Below are positions 14,344 to 23,312 of a DNA stretch of 64,000 nt, piece by piece. Source of the stretch: Ramlibacter sp. (GTDB lineage Bacteria; Pseudomonadota; Gammaproteobacteria; Burkholderiales; Burkholderiaceae_C). Below the pieces are notes generated by a model. It did no database searches. It worked only from the letters and a program-made list of their open reading frames with translations, and was not told the DNA's origin. The stretch is taken from contig JAHBZM010000001.1 of assembly GCA_019635435.1 (NCBI GenBank), forward strand, positions 2,666,001 through 2,730,000, in the 5' to 3' direction. Position 1 is the stretch's first letter. The number at the start of each line of letters is the position of its first letter. Both the position numbers and the translations under genes were made by a program.

Positions 14344-15206
14344 AGAGACAAGACTTCCGGTTTTTCCACCGCCTGCGGGTGCGCTGGGCCGAGGTGGACA
14401 TGCAGAAAATCGTGTTCAACGCCCACTACCTGATGTACTTTGACACCGCCGTGGCCGACTACTGGCGCGCGCTGGCGTTGCCGTATGAAGAAGCCATGCA
14501 CCAGCTGGGCGGCGACCTGTACGTCAAGAAGGCCACGGTGGAGTTCCACGCCTCGGCGCGCATGGACGACCAGATCGACGTGGGCATGAAGTGCGCGCGC
14601 ATCGGCAATTCGTCGATGCTGTTCACCGGCGCGATCTTCCGGGGTGACGAGCTGCTGATCACCTGCGAGCTGGTCTATGTGTTTGCCGACCCGGCCACGC
14701 AGACCTCCAGGCCCGTGCCGCAGGCGCTGCGCGACATCCTGACCGGCTACGAGGCGGGCGAGTCCATGGTCGTGCTGCGCACCGGGCCCTGGAGCGAGCT
14801 GGGTGCCGATGCCACCCGGGTGCGCACCGAGGTGTTCGTGAACGAGCAGCGCATTCCCATGGAGATGGAGTGGGACGAGGCCGACCGCACAGCGCTGCAC
14901 GCGGTGGCCAGCAACCGGCTGGGCCAGCCCCTGGCCACCGGGCGGCTGCTGCAACCGGGCCCGGGCGTGGGCCAGATCGGCCGCATGGCCGTGCACCGGG
15001 TGCTGCGCGGCGCCAGCCTGGGCCGCGACATCCTGCAGGCCCTGACCGAAGCGGCCGCGCAGCGCGGTGACCGGCAGCTGCTGCTGCACGCGCAGCGCAG
15101 CGCCGAGGGCTTTTACCAGCGGCTGGGCTTTCGCCCGCGTGGCGTACCGTTTGACGAGGTGGGCATACCGCACATCGAAATGTTCACGGTTCTGCGCACC
15201 GATTAG
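14340..15206 (+). CDS. Hotdog acyl-CoA thioesterase fused to GNAT acetyltransferase
   Basis: 288 residues with two domains. Residues 1-135 are a YbgC/FadM-type 4-hydroxybenzoyl-CoA thioesterase fold (VRWAEVDMQKIVFNAHYLMYFD, with the catalytic Asp of the DxxxxVxxxxY pattern). Residues about 145-288 are a GNAT domain of the ElaA/YjcF type (FVNEQRIPMEMEWDEAD, ATGRLL, IGRMAVHRVLRGASLGRDIL as the acetyl-CoA loop, FYQRLGF). One domain releases and one uses an acyl-CoA, so a coupled function is possible but unproven. Coupled by ATGA to the esterase. Confidence 0.88.
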   Translation: MKRQDFRFFHRLRVRWAEVDMQKIVFNAHYLMYFDTAVADYWRALALPYEEAMHQLGGDLYVKKATVEFHASARMDDQIDVGMKCARIGNSSMLFTGAIFRGDELLITCELVYVFADPATQTSRPVPQALRDILTGYEAGESMVVLRTGPWSELGADATRVRTEVFVNEQRIPMEMEWDEADRTALHAVASNRLGQPLATGRLLQPGPGVGQIGRMAVHRVLRGASLGRDILQALTEAAAQRGDRQLLLHAQRSAEGFYQRLGFRPRGVPFDEVGIPHIEMFTVLRTD

Positions 15207-15314
15207 GGAACCTGTGCAACCGTCTGTAAGACCAACGCTGGAACAGGCGACAATACGAGGTTGTTCGCCCCGGGCAGAGGTTTTGCCCCTGCGCGACCCT
15301 TCTGTACAGACTTC

Positions 15315-17696
15315 ATGGCCAAGAAAAAACGCAATTCCCCCGACCGGTCTGGCTCTGGTGCCGGCCGGTCCGACGCGGCAGCGGGCGGCACCGCCGCCCT
15401 GAACGCCGCGGGCAGCCTGCCCCTGGGTGACGCCCCCGCCACACGCGCCCGCCGCCCGGCTGCGCCACCCACGGCGGCCAATCTGTCATTGCCGATCGAG
15501 ATCACGCGCGGCGACTGGACCGTGCTGATCCTGTCGATGATGATGTTCTTCGCGCCGGCACTGGGCGTGCCGCACGAGGAGATGCTGCAGGACACGCTCA
15601 AGTCCATCGTGGTGTCGTTTGCGGCGCTGGGCGCGGGCCTGCTGTTCTTCTGGCACCAGCGCAACCGGCGCGACGGCCTGCGCTGGCACGCCATCATGTG
15701 GCTGCCGCTGGCGCTGATGGTCTATGCGCTGGGCAGCATGGTCTGGTCGCATACCTACCTGGGCGGCGTCGAGGCCATCCGCTGGTTCATCTTCAGCTGG
15801 CTGGTCTGGCTCGGCCTGAACACGCTCACGCGCGAGCGCCTGCCGCAACTGGCCTGGGGCATTCACTGGGGCGCGGTGGTCGCCTCGCTATGGACGGCGC
15901 TGCAGTTCTGGGTGGACTTCAAATACTTCCCGCAGGGCCCCAACCCGGCCTCCACCTTCGTCAACCGCAACTTCTTCGCCGAGTTCGTGGTGTGCACGCT
16001 GCCGTTCTCGGTGCTGTTGCTGGCGCGCGCCAGACAGTCGGCCACGATCTTCCTGCTGGCCTTCACCATCGGCTTCAACGTGGTCGCCATCATGATGACC
16101 GGCACCCGCTCGGCGCTGACGGCCATGTTCATGCTGCTGCTGGTGCTGCCCGTCATCCTCTACCTGTACCGCAAGCAGTTCGGTTTTGTGAACTGGGACT
16201 CGGGCAAGCGCATCATCGCGGGCGGCGTGCTCATGGCCACGGTGCTGGGCCTGGGCATGATCCACACCGGTAATCCCAAGCTGATCGAGGAAAACAAGGT
16301 CGAGGCCCGCGGCCTCACGGCGCTGCAGCGCGGACTGGCGCGCACGCTGTCCATGACCAAGAAGGAGGAGTACACCGAGAAGTCCTTCTCTGTGCGTCTG
16401 GTCATGTGGAAGGCCACGGCCCGCATCATCAAGGCGCGCCCGCTCAGCGGCGTGGGCGCCGGCGCCTGGGAAGTGGACATTCCGCTGTACCAGACCGAGG
16501 GCTCGCAGCTTGAAACCGACTACTACGTCCACAACGAAATCCTGCAGCTGCTGGCCGAGTACGGTCTGGTGGGCTGGCTGTTCCTGATCTCACTGCTGTC
16601 CTACCTGCTGTACGCGGCCTGGCGGACGGTGCGCGACAGAAGCACCGACATGCAGGCCGAGGCGCCGCTGCGCGCCATCACCCTGGCGGGGCTGCTGGCC
16701 TTTTTGATCGTGAGCAATGCCGGATTCCCGTGGCGCATGGCCAGCACCGGCGCCATTTTTGCGCTGTCGCTGGCCATTCTGGCCGCTTCGGATGCCCGGC
16801 TGGGCCTGCGCAGCCCGGTGCTGGCGAGCCGCCTGGCCTGGAAGCCGGGCTACTCGCAGGCCATGGCCGTGACACTGATGGTGTGCACGGCCCTGGCGGC
16901 CTACATCACGCAGCAGGCGGCCGAATGCGAAAGCAAGATCGTCAAGGCCACCAAGCTGGCGCTCACGATTTCAGCCTCCAACGACTACAACAACCCCAAG
17001 TGGGACAAGACCAAGGCCGAGATGTTCTCGCTGATCAAGCAGGGCACCGACATCAACCCCCACTACCGCAAGATCACGCCCATGGTGGCCGATGAAGCCG
17101 CGAAGTGGGGCGACTGGAAGGACGCGACCTGGATCTGGGAGTCGGTGATTTCGTCACGCCCCTACATCGTGGCCATCATGTCCAACATCGCGCGCGGCTA
17201 CGCTTCCACCGGCAACCCCGACAAGGCGCTTGAGTACCTGGCGCGCGCCAAGAAGATCCAGCCCAAGGCGCCCTCGGTGCGCTCCCTCGAGGTGGTGCTG
17301 CTCAGCCGCACCGGCAAGGAGCCCAAGGCGCTGGAACTGGCGCGCGACGCGATTGCCCAGGACGTTTACGACTATGACCTGGCCAACGCGGGCTTCATCC
17401 TGGGCTGGCGCGCCGGTGACTTCAAGTTCGCCGAAAAGGCCATGGAGCTGCGCAACAAGGGCTGGCCGGGCAGCAAGAACCCGGGCCTGGTGCAGCTGGG
17501 CAACATGTACCTCACGGGCGTGAAGGACGAAGCCAAGGCCCTGGCCACCTTCAGGCAGGCGCTGGAAGGCGCTTCTGAGGAAGAACGCAAGACCCTGGTC
17601 GGCCAGATCCCCCAGGCGCTGTACCCCAAGCTGGGGGTCAAGGTGGTGGTGGCGCCGCCCGCGGCGGCCGCTCAGACGTCGGCCGCAAGCAAGTAG
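15315..17696 (+). CDS. O-antigen ligase family membrane protein with TPR-like tail
   Basis: 793 residues. After a basic, low-complexity N-terminus (about 1-60) there are around ten to twelve membrane segments, a large periplasmic loop with RLVMWKATARIIKARPLSGVG and DYYVHNEILQLLAEYGLVG, which is the Wzy_C/WaaL/PglL ligase signature, and a soluble C-terminus (about 540-790) with TPR-like helices (ARGYASTGNPDKALEYLARAK). Such proteins transfer undecaprenyl-linked glycans to lipid A or pilin. No glycan genes are nearby, so LPS ligase versus protein glycosyltransferase cannot be decided. The 3' end overlaps ygfZ by 25 bp tail to tail. Confidence 0.85.
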   Translation: MAKKKRNSPDRSGSGAGRSDAAAGGTAALNAAGSLPLGDAPATRARRPAAPPTAANLSLPIEITRGDWTVLILSMMMFFAPALGVPHEEMLQDTLKSIVVSFAALGAGLLFFWHQRNRRDGLRWHAIMWLPLALMVYALGSMVWSHTYLGGVEAIRWFIFSWLVWLGLNTLTRERLPQLAWGIHWGAVVASLWTALQFWVDFKYFPQGPNPASTFVNRNFFAEFVVCTLPFSVLLLARARQSATIFLLAFTIGFNVVAIMMTGTRSALTAMFMLLLVLPVILYLYRKQFGFVNWDSGKRIIAGGVLMATVLGLGMIHTGNPKLIEENKVEARGLTALQRGLARTLSMTKKEEYTEKSFSVRLVMWKATARIIKARPLSGVGAGAWEVDIPLYQTEGSQLETDYYVHNEILQLLAEYGLVGWLFLISLLSYLLYAAWRTVRDRSTDMQAEAPLRAITLAGLLAFLIVSNAGFPWRMASTGAIFALSLAILAASDARLGLRSPVLASRLAWKPGYSQAMAVTLMVCTALAAYITQQAAECESKIVKATKLALTISASNDYNNPKWDKTKAEMFSLIKQGTDINPHYRKITPMVADEAAKWGDWKDATWIWESVISSRPYIVAIMSNIARGYASTGNPDKALEYLARAKKIQPKAPSVRSLEVVLLSRTGKEPKALELARDAIAQDVYDYDLANAGFILGWRAGDFKFAEKAMELRNKGWPGSKNPGLVQLGNMYLTGVKDEAKALATFRQALEGASEEERKTLVGQIPQALYPKLGVKVVVAPPAAAAQTSAASK

Positions 17697-18583
17697 GGCA
17701 GGGGCAGCAGGCTCAGGGCGGGGCCGTCGGGCGCCCCGGCGCTGAGCCGGTGCTCCGACGCGCTGAGCTGGATCGACACGATCGCCTCAAACCCACCGCC
17801 AGGCGCGGGGGCAGCCTGCACCACGAGGCCGCAGGGCTGCTCGGGGTCGGCGTCATGAAACACCTCCTGGCCAGCAGTCACTGCATCAGCCGAATGGGCG
17901 ATGAAGGCGCGGCGCTTGAGCGTGCCGCGAAACTGGCTGCGCGCCACCACCTCCTGGCCCGGATAGCAGCCTTTCTTGAAATTGACGCCGCCGACCGATT
18001 CGTAATTGAGCATCTGCGGCACAAAGGCATCGACCAGCGGCTGGCTCAGCGTGGCAATGCCGCTGCGCACCTCGCTCCACAGCCAGTCGTCCAGGCTCAG
18101 AGCCGGCCCCGCAGGCGCGGCCATGTCCGAAGGCCCGATCCACAGGCCCCGCGGCTGGTCCAGCGCGGGGTAGAGCGTGACCCAGCGCGCCGGGCCGTCG
18201 GCGCCACAGGTCCAGGGCTCGGAGGGCTGGGGGTTGAGTGCCGTCCAGGCCGGGCCGACCAGGCCGTACAGCGCGAACTGGCCGGTCGCGTCGCTCAGCC
18301 TGGCCTTGGCCCGCAGCACGAACATCGACAGTCGCTTGAGCGTGGCGGCCAGCAGGTCGCGGCTGCAGATGAGCAGGATGTCGTCTTCGCGCTTGATCCC
18401 GATGAAGCTGGCCTGCATCCGGCCCTTGGCCGAGCAGAACGCCGCGAGGCGAGCCTGTGCCGGGCCGAGCAGCGCAAAGTCCTGCGTCAGCTGGCCCTGC
18501 AGGAAGGAGGCGGCGTCGGCGCCTTCGACGCGGATCACCCCCAGGTGACTCAGGGTGGCAATGCCATTCAATGCGTGGATCAT
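17672..18583 (-). CDS. ygfZ: YgfZ/GcvT folate-binding protein
   Basis: 303 residues; the diagnostic motif KGCYPGQE is present near residue 220 and the N-terminal SFLQGQLTQDF matches YgfZ. YgfZ is a tetrahydrofolate-binding factor used in Fe-S cluster enzyme maturation or repair (for example MiaB). ATG 18583 (MIHALNGIATLSHLGVI) is preferred to an ATG ten codons upstream, because the conserved protein starts there. It is divergent from mltG (52 bp), an arrangement commonly seen in betaproteobacteria. Confidence 0.9.
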   Translation of the reverse strand: MIHALNGIATLSHLGVIRVEGADAASFLQGQLTQDFALLGPAQARLAAFCSAKGRMQASFIGIKREDDILLICSRDLLAATLKRLSMFVLRAKARLSDATGQFALYGLVGPAWTALNPQPSEPWTCGADGPARWVTLYPALDQPRGLWIGPSDMAAPAGPALSLDDWLWSEVRSGIATLSQPLVDAFVPQMLNYESVGGVNFKKGCYPGQEVVARSQFRGTLKRRAFIAHSADAVTAGQEVFHDADPEQPCGLVVQAAPAPGGGFEAIVSIQLSASEHRLSAGAPDGPALSLLPLPYLLAADV

Positions 18584-18634
18584 GGCTGAATTATCATCGT
18601 CCGCTGATTTCACTCGTGCATGTAGGGGCAGCGT

Positions 18635-19645
18635 TTGCGGCGACTATTCATCTGGGCCTTTTTCCTGGTCGTGCTGGCCGCCATGGCCATTGCCGGCGCC
18701 GGCCTGTGGTGGGTGTACCAGCCGCTGCGCCTGCCGGCCCCCACGGTGGACCTGTCCATCGAGCCCGGCACCCTGCCGCGCGGCGTGGCCCAGGCCGTGG
18801 CCGATGCGGGGGTGGATGTGCAGCCCGAACTGCTGTACCTCTGGTTCCGCCTGTCCGGACAGGGGCGGCAGATCAAGGCCGGCAGCTACGAGCTGGGCAA
18901 CGGCATCACGCCCTACCGCCTGCTGCGCAAGCTTGCGCGTGGCGAGGAGGCCTTGCGCGCGCTGGTGCTGGTGGAAGGCTGGAACTTCCGCCAGGTGCGC
19001 GCGGCGCTATCAAAAGAAGAGCAGCTCAAGCCCGACACACGTGGACTGGACGACGATTCGATCATGAAACTGCTGGGCCGCCCGGGTGTCCACCCCGAAG
19101 GCCGGTTTTTCCCCGACACCTACACCTATTCCAGGGGATCGAGCGACATCGCCCTGCTGCGCCGGGCCCTGCACGCCATGGACAAGCGGCTGGAGGCCGC
19201 CTGGGCACTGCGCAGCCCCGACGCGGCCGTGAAGACGCCCGACGACGCGCTGATCCTGGCCAGCATCATCGAAAAGGAAACCGGCAAGGCCAGCGACCGG
19301 CCGCTGGTGGCCAGCGTGTTCAACAACCGGCTGCGCGTGGGCATGCCGCTGCAGACCGACCCGACGGTGATCTATGGCCTGGGCGCGGCCTTTGACGGCA
19401 ACCTGCGCAAGAAAGACCTGCAGACCGACACACCCTGGAACACCTACACCCGCGCCGGCCTGCCGCCCACGCCCATTTCCATGCCGGGCAAGGCCTCGCT
19501 GCTGGCGGCCGTGCAACCGCCACCCGGCAAGGCGCTGTACTTTGTGGCGCGCGGCGATGGCAGCAGCCATTTCAGCGCCACGCTGGACGAGCACAATCGG
19601 GCGGTGAACCAATACCAGCGCGGCGGCAGCCGCAACCCGCCATGA
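18635..19645 (+). CDS. mltG: Endolytic murein transglycosylase MltG
   Basis: 336 residues: one N-terminal membrane anchor (LFIWAFFLVVLAAMAIAGAGLWW) and the YceG domain with the catalytic glutamate in LASIIEKETGKASDRPLVA (about 205-224) and the TDPTVIYGLG segment. It cleaves nascent glycan strands in the periplasm. The start is a TTG at 18635 behind a weak AGGGGC; this gives a normal cytoplasmic basic end before the anchor. A short family-A-like stretch (gctatcaaaagaagagc, 19008-19024) encodes LSKEEQ. It overlaps tmk by ATGA. Confidence 0.92.
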   Translation: MRRLFIWAFFLVVLAAMAIAGAGLWWVYQPLRLPAPTVDLSIEPGTLPRGVAQAVADAGVDVQPELLYLWFRLSGQGRQIKAGSYELGNGITPYRLLRKLARGEEALRALVLVEGWNFRQVRAALSKEEQLKPDTRGLDDDSIMKLLGRPGVHPEGRFFPDTYTYSRGSSDIALLRRALHAMDKRLEAAWALRSPDAAVKTPDDALILASIIEKETGKASDRPLVASVFNNRLRVGMPLQTDPTVIYGLGAAFDGNLRKKDLQTDTPWNTYTRAGLPPTPISMPGKASLLAAVQPPPGKALYFVARGDGSSHFSATLDEHNRAVNQYQRGGSRNPP

Positions 19646-20307
19646 GCCGCGGCCTGTTCATCAGCTTCGAGGGCATTGACGGCGCGGGCAAGTCCACCCA
19701 CATCGAGGGCCTGGCCTCGGCCTTCCGGGCGCAGGGCCGGTCCGTCACGCTCACGCGCGAGCCCGGCGGCACCCCGCTGGCCGAAAAGCTGCGCGGCCTG
19801 GTGCTCAACGACGCGATGGACCCGCTGACCGAGGCACTGCTGATCTTTGCGGCCAGGCGCGACCACCTGCAGCAGGTGATCGAGCCCGCGCTGGCCCGCG
19901 GCGACGTGGTGCTGTGCGACCGTTTCACCGATGCCACCTTTGCCTACCAGGGCGGTGGCCGGGGCTTTGACCTGGCCGTGCTCGGCCAGCTGGAGCAATG
20001 GGTGCAGGCCCGCCCCGAAGGTGGCCTGCGCCAGCCCGACCTGACCGTGTGGTTTGACCTGGCGCCCGAAGTGGCCGCCCAGCGCCTGGCCGACGCGCGC
20101 GTGCCCGACCGGTTCGAGGCCCTGCCCGTGGACTTTTTCCGCCGCGTGGCCGATGGCTATGCCCGCCGGGCGGCCGCCGCGCCCACGCGCTTTGCGCGGG
20201 TTGACGCGGCGCAGGACCGCCACAAGGTCTGGCAGCAGCTGACCAGCGCCTTTGTGCGCCGTGGCTGGCTGGCCATCATGGTGGCCGCCAACGGGGGCCC
20301 GCCATGA
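19642..20307 (+). CDS. tmk: Thymidylate kinase
   Basis: 221 residues. Phosphorylates dTMP to dTDP with ATP. Seen: P-loop FEGIDGAGKST (8-18), substrate motif TREPGGTPLAE, the DRFTDATFAYQGGGRG DR(Y/F) motif and a lid region. The start overlaps the mltG stop and its own stop overlaps the holB start (ATGA), so three cell-cycle and replication genes are translationally coupled, the common mltG-tmk-holB order. Confidence 0.95.
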   Translation: MSRGLFISFEGIDGAGKSTHIEGLASAFRAQGRSVTLTREPGGTPLAEKLRGLVLNDAMDPLTEALLIFAARRDHLQQVIEPALARGDVVLCDRFTDATFAYQGGGRGFDLAVLGQLEQWVQARPEGGLRQPDLTVWFDLAPEVAAQRLADARVPDRFEALPVDFFRRVADGYARRAAAAPTRFARVDAAQDRHKVWQQLTSAFVRRGWLAIMVAANGGPP

Positions 20308-21293
20308 GCGCCGCGCCCTGGATCCTGCGCCAGCAGCAGGCCCTGCTGAGCCAGCGCGGCCATGCCTGGCTGCTGCAGGGGCCTTCGGGCCTGGGGCAGT
20401 ACGCGCTGGGCCTGGGCCTGGTGCGGGCCTGGCTGTGCGAGCGGCCCACGGAGCAGGGCGCCTGCGGCGAATGCGGCAGCTGCCACGCGATCGACGTGCG
20501 CACCCATGCCGACCTGTGCGTGCTGATGCCCGAGACCGTGATGCTGGACCTCGGCTGGCCCCTGTCGGAGGCGGCGCAGAAAAAAATCGACGACAAGGAG
20601 CGCAAGCCCAGCCGCGAGATCCGTGTCGAGGCCATGCGCGACGCCGTGGAGTTTGCCCAGCGCACCAGCGCGCGCGGCCGCGGCAAGGCGGTGCTGGTGT
20701 ACCCGGCCGAGCGCATGAACCACGTCACCGCCAATGCGCTGCTCAAGACGCTGGAGGAGCCGCCGGGCGACGTGAAATTCGTGCTGGCCAGCGAAGCCGC
20801 CCATCAGCTGCTGCCCACCATCCGCAGCCGCTGCCTGGGCCACACCATGGTCTGGCCCGACACGGCTCAGGCGCTGGCCTGGCTGGCCACGCAGGACGTC
20901 CCGCCCGCTGATGCGACCGCCCTGCTGCGCGCCGCGGGCGGCCGGCCCGACGACGCCTTGCTGTTTGCCCGCTCGGGCCGGGACCCCAAGGCCTGGTCGT
21001 TGTTGCCCAAGGCCGTGGCCCGGGGGGATGCCTCGGCCCTGGCCGGGCTCACGCCGGCCCAGGCGGTGGACGCGCTGCAGAAGCTGTGCCACGACCTGAT
21101 GGCCGTTCAGGTGGGCGGGGCCACCCGCTTCTTTGAGCCGGCGCAGTTGCCGCCCTCGGGCAACCTGGCCGCGCTGGGCGCCTGGTCGCGCGAGCTGTCG
21201 CGCACGGCGCGCACGGTCGAACACCCGTTCAACGCCGGACTCATGCTGGAAGCCCTGACCAGCCAGGCGCACCGCGCCCTCAGATTGGCCTAA
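20304..21293 (+). CDS. holB: DNA polymerase III subunit delta'
   Basis: 329 residues, clamp-loader subunit. Seen: the AAA+ N-terminus with an altered P-loop (LQGPSGLGQYAL, lacking the lysine of active ATPases, as expected for delta'), a four-cysteine zinc module (CGECGSCHAID with an upstream Cys), VYPAERMNHVTANALLKTLEEPP as sensor 1 and TIRSRC. It works with delta, tau/gamma, chi and psi; the end of holC (chi) is at the right edge of this window. Confidence 0.93.
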   Translation: MSAAPWILRQQQALLSQRGHAWLLQGPSGLGQYALGLGLVRAWLCERPTEQGACGECGSCHAIDVRTHADLCVLMPETVMLDLGWPLSEAAQKKIDDKERKPSREIRVEAMRDAVEFAQRTSARGRGKAVLVYPAERMNHVTANALLKTLEEPPGDVKFVLASEAAHQLLPTIRSRCLGHTMVWPDTAQALAWLATQDVPPADATALLRAAGGRPDDALLFARSGRDPKAWSLLPKAVARGDASALAGLTPAQAVDALQKLCHDLMAVQVGGATRFFEPAQLPPSGNLAALGAWSRELSRTARTVEHPFNAGLMLEALTSQAHRALRLA

Positions 21294-21316
21294 ACTCGAG
21301 CCCAGGAAGCCCCACC

Positions 21317-21685
21317 ATGAGCACGCCCGCCCCCGCATCCAACACGCCGCGCCCCAGCGTCATCCAGCTCGCCATCAAGGAGAAGGCGGCACTGTATGCG
21401 GCCTATATCCCGCTGTTTGCCGACGGCGGCATCTTCATTCCGACCACGCGCGACTACAAGCTGGGCGACGATGTGTACGTGCTGCTTTCGCTGCCCGACG
21501 ACCCGCAGCGCTACCCGGTGGCCGGCAAGGTGGCCTGGGTCACGCCCGCGCGCGGCGCCGCCAACCGCACCCAGGGCGTGGGCATCCGGTTTCCGTCCGA
21601 CGAAAAGTCCAGGCTGCTCAAGCTCAAGATCGAGGAAGTGCTGGGCGGGCACCTGGCCTCTGAACGGCCCACGCAGACCATCTGA
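21317..21685 (+). CDS. pilZ: PilZ domain protein (type IV pilus PilZ)
   Basis: 122 residues, a single PilZ domain matching the PilZ protein of type IV pilus assembly (ADGGIFIPTTRDYKLGDDVYVLLSLPDD, GKVAWVTPARG, QGVGIRF). The RxxxR c-di-GMP-binding arm is absent, as in canonical PilZ proteins that do not bind the nucleotide. AGGAAG precedes the ATG. It sits between holB and tatD, the conserved site for this gene in proteobacteria. Confidence 0.9.
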   Translation: MSTPAPASNTPRPSVIQLAIKEKAALYAAYIPLFADGGIFIPTTRDYKLGDDVYVLLSLPDDPQRYPVAGKVAWVTPARGAANRTQGVGIRFPSDEKSRLLKLKIEEVLGGHLASERPTQTI

Positions 21686-21688
21686 TCT

Positions 21689-21752
21689 GCTACGGTTCTG
21701 ATAGCGCTGCATGCCCGCCAGGCATGGACTCCAGCCATTTTTGATGCTCAAA
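21689..21752 (-). repeat. Dispersed repeat family A, copy 2
   Basis: Inverse orientation to copy 1: tctgctacggttctgatagc terminus, a variant middle (gcatgcccgccaggcatgg) and the core gactccagccatttttgatg ending at ctcaaa. It fills the pilZ-tatD gap and ends 5 bp before the tatD start codon, so it is in the 5' leader of tatD. Confidence 0.8.
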
Positions 21753-21757
21753 CCCGC

Positions 21758-22564
21758 ATGTTTGTCGATTCCCATTGCCATCTGAGCTTTCCGGAGCTGG
21801 CTGCCCAGTTGCCGCAGATCCGCGAAGCCATGGCGCAGGCCGGTGTGGACCGCGCGCTGTGCATCTGCACCACGCTGGAAGAGTTCGACACCGTCCATGC
21901 GCTGGCCCTGGCGCACGACAACTTCTGGGCCACCGTGGGCGTGCACCCCGACAACGAGGGCGTGACCGAGCCCAGCCAGCAGGACCTGGTCGAGCGCTCC
22001 CGGCAGCCCCGCGTGGTGGCGATCGGCGAGACCGGCCTGGACTACTACCAGATGGACGAGCGCAAGGGCGGCCGCACCGTGGCCGACATGGAATGGCAGC
22101 GCCAGCGCTTTCGCACCCACATCCGCGCGGCGCGCGAGGTCGCCAAGCCGCTGGTCATCCACACCCGCGCGGCATCGGCCGACACCGTGGCCATCCTCAA
22201 GGAAGAGGGCGAAGACGGCTCGGCGGGCGCGGCGGGGGGCGTGTTCCACTGCTTCACCGAGACCGCCGAGGTGGCCCGGGCCGCGCTGGACCTGGGCTTT
22301 TACATCTCGTTCTCGGGCATCCTGACCTTCAAGACGGCTCAGGACCTGCGCGATGTGGCGGCCTTTGTGCCGCTGGACCGGCTGCTGATCGAGACCGACA
22401 GCCCCTACCTGGCTCCGGTGCCGTTCCGCGGCAAGACCAACACCCCGGCCTACGTGCCGCATGTGGCGCGGCAACTGGCCAGCCTGCGCGGCTTGCCTGT
22501 TGAGGAGATTGCCGAGGTGACCAGCCGCAATTTTGAGCGCCTGTTCAGCGCGGTTCAATCATGA
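21758..22564 (+). CDS. tatD: TatD family metal-dependent hydrolase
   Basis: 268 residues, TIM-barrel metallohydrolase: FVDSHCHL (2-9), GETGLDYYQ, VIHTRAA, FHCFTE and ETDSPYLAPVPFRG all supply the expected metal ligands. TatD/YcfH enzymes are DNases or nuclease/deacylase-like; which one is not decided by sequence. The spacer upstream is a family-A repeat, and no good ribosome site is seen (ttgatgctcaaacccgc). The stop overlaps the ankyrin gene by ATGA. Confidence 0.92.
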   Translation: MFVDSHCHLSFPELAAQLPQIREAMAQAGVDRALCICTTLEEFDTVHALALAHDNFWATVGVHPDNEGVTEPSQQDLVERSRQPRVVAIGETGLDYYQMDERKGGRTVADMEWQRQRFRTHIRAAREVAKPLVIHTRAASADTVAILKEEGEDGSAGAAGGVFHCFTETAEVARAALDLGFYISFSGILTFKTAQDLRDVAAFVPLDRLLIETDSPYLAPVPFRGKTNTPAYVPHVARQLASLRGLPVEEIAEVTSRNFERLFSAVQS

Positions 22565-23220
22565 GAAGTTACTTTAAAAAGCTTTTATATCTTGTTGTTT
22601 TAATGGGGTTTGGATCGGCCGCAGCCGGCTCCTACGAAGACTTTTTCATCGCCGTGAAGCGCGACGATGCCGCTGCGGTGACCAGCCTGCTGCAGCGCGG
22701 TTTTGACCCCAACACGCCAGGACCGGACGGTTTGACGGGCCTGTACCTGGCGCTGCGCGAACCGTCGCTCAAGGTGGCCAGCGTGCTGGTGGCCTGGCCC
22801 AAGACCAACGTGGAAGTGCGCACCGCCCAGGACGAAAGCCCGTTGATGATGGCCTCGCTCAAGGGCCACCTGGAGCTGGTCAAGCAGCTGATTGCGCGCG
22901 ACGCCGACGTCAACAAGCCGGGCTGGGCGCCGCTGCATTACGCGGCCACGCGCTCGCAGCTGGAGATCATGAACCTGCTGCTGGAGCACAACGCCTACAT
23001 CGATGCCGAATCGCCCAACGGCACCACGCCGCTGATGATGGCCGCGCACTACGGCTCGGTGTCCGCCGTCAAGCTGCTGCTCGAAGCCGGCGCCGATCCG
23101 CTGCTCAAGAACCAGGCTGGCCTGACGGCCATCGACTTTGCCCAGAGCGCCAACCGCAAGGATGCAGCCGATCTGATCGCCCAGTTTGTGCGGGCCCGGC
23201 AGCCCAAGGGGAAGTGGTAG
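22561..23220 (+). CDS. Exported ankyrin-repeat protein
   Basis: 219 residues with a Sec signal peptide (RSYFKKLLYLVVLMGFGSAAAGS) and about five ankyrin repeats (TPGPDGLTGLYLALREPS, SPLMMASLKGHLELVKQLI, APLHYAATRSQLEIMNLLL, TPLMMAAHYGSVSAVKLLL). It is probably periplasmic and protein-binding; partners are unknown. The first 50 bases are strikingly AT-rich compared with the rest of the gene and window, which may reduce structure at the start. It overlaps tatD by four bases. Confidence 0.87.
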   Translation: MRSYFKKLLYLVVLMGFGSAAAGSYEDFFIAVKRDDAAAVTSLLQRGFDPNTPGPDGLTGLYLALREPSLKVASVLVAWPKTNVEVRTAQDESPLMMASLKGHLELVKQLIARDADVNKPGWAPLHYAATRSQLEIMNLLLEHNAYIDAESPNGTTPLMMAAHYGSVSAVKLLLEAGADPLLKNQAGLTAIDFAQSANRKDAADLIAQFVRARQPKGKW

Positions 23221-23246
23221 GCGGATCGCCTTTTCCACCCATCTCT

Positions 23247-23275
23247 TTGACTTAACATAATATACATCGTATCAA
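23247..23275 (+). promoter_or_regulatory. Orphan sigma70-like promoter between convergent genes
   Basis: TTGACT (23247-23252), a 17-bp AT-rich spacer and TATCAA (23270-23275), followed by a small dyad atcgt-N7-acgat (23266-23282). It lies in the gap between two convergent genes and points antisense into the cyclase-FHA gene. No reading frame with a ribosome site follows, so if active it would make a non-coding or antisense RNA. Confidence 0.35.
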
Positions 23276-23312
23276 ACACGATAGTTGGCAGAGAGGAACC
23301 GAAAACGGCTTT

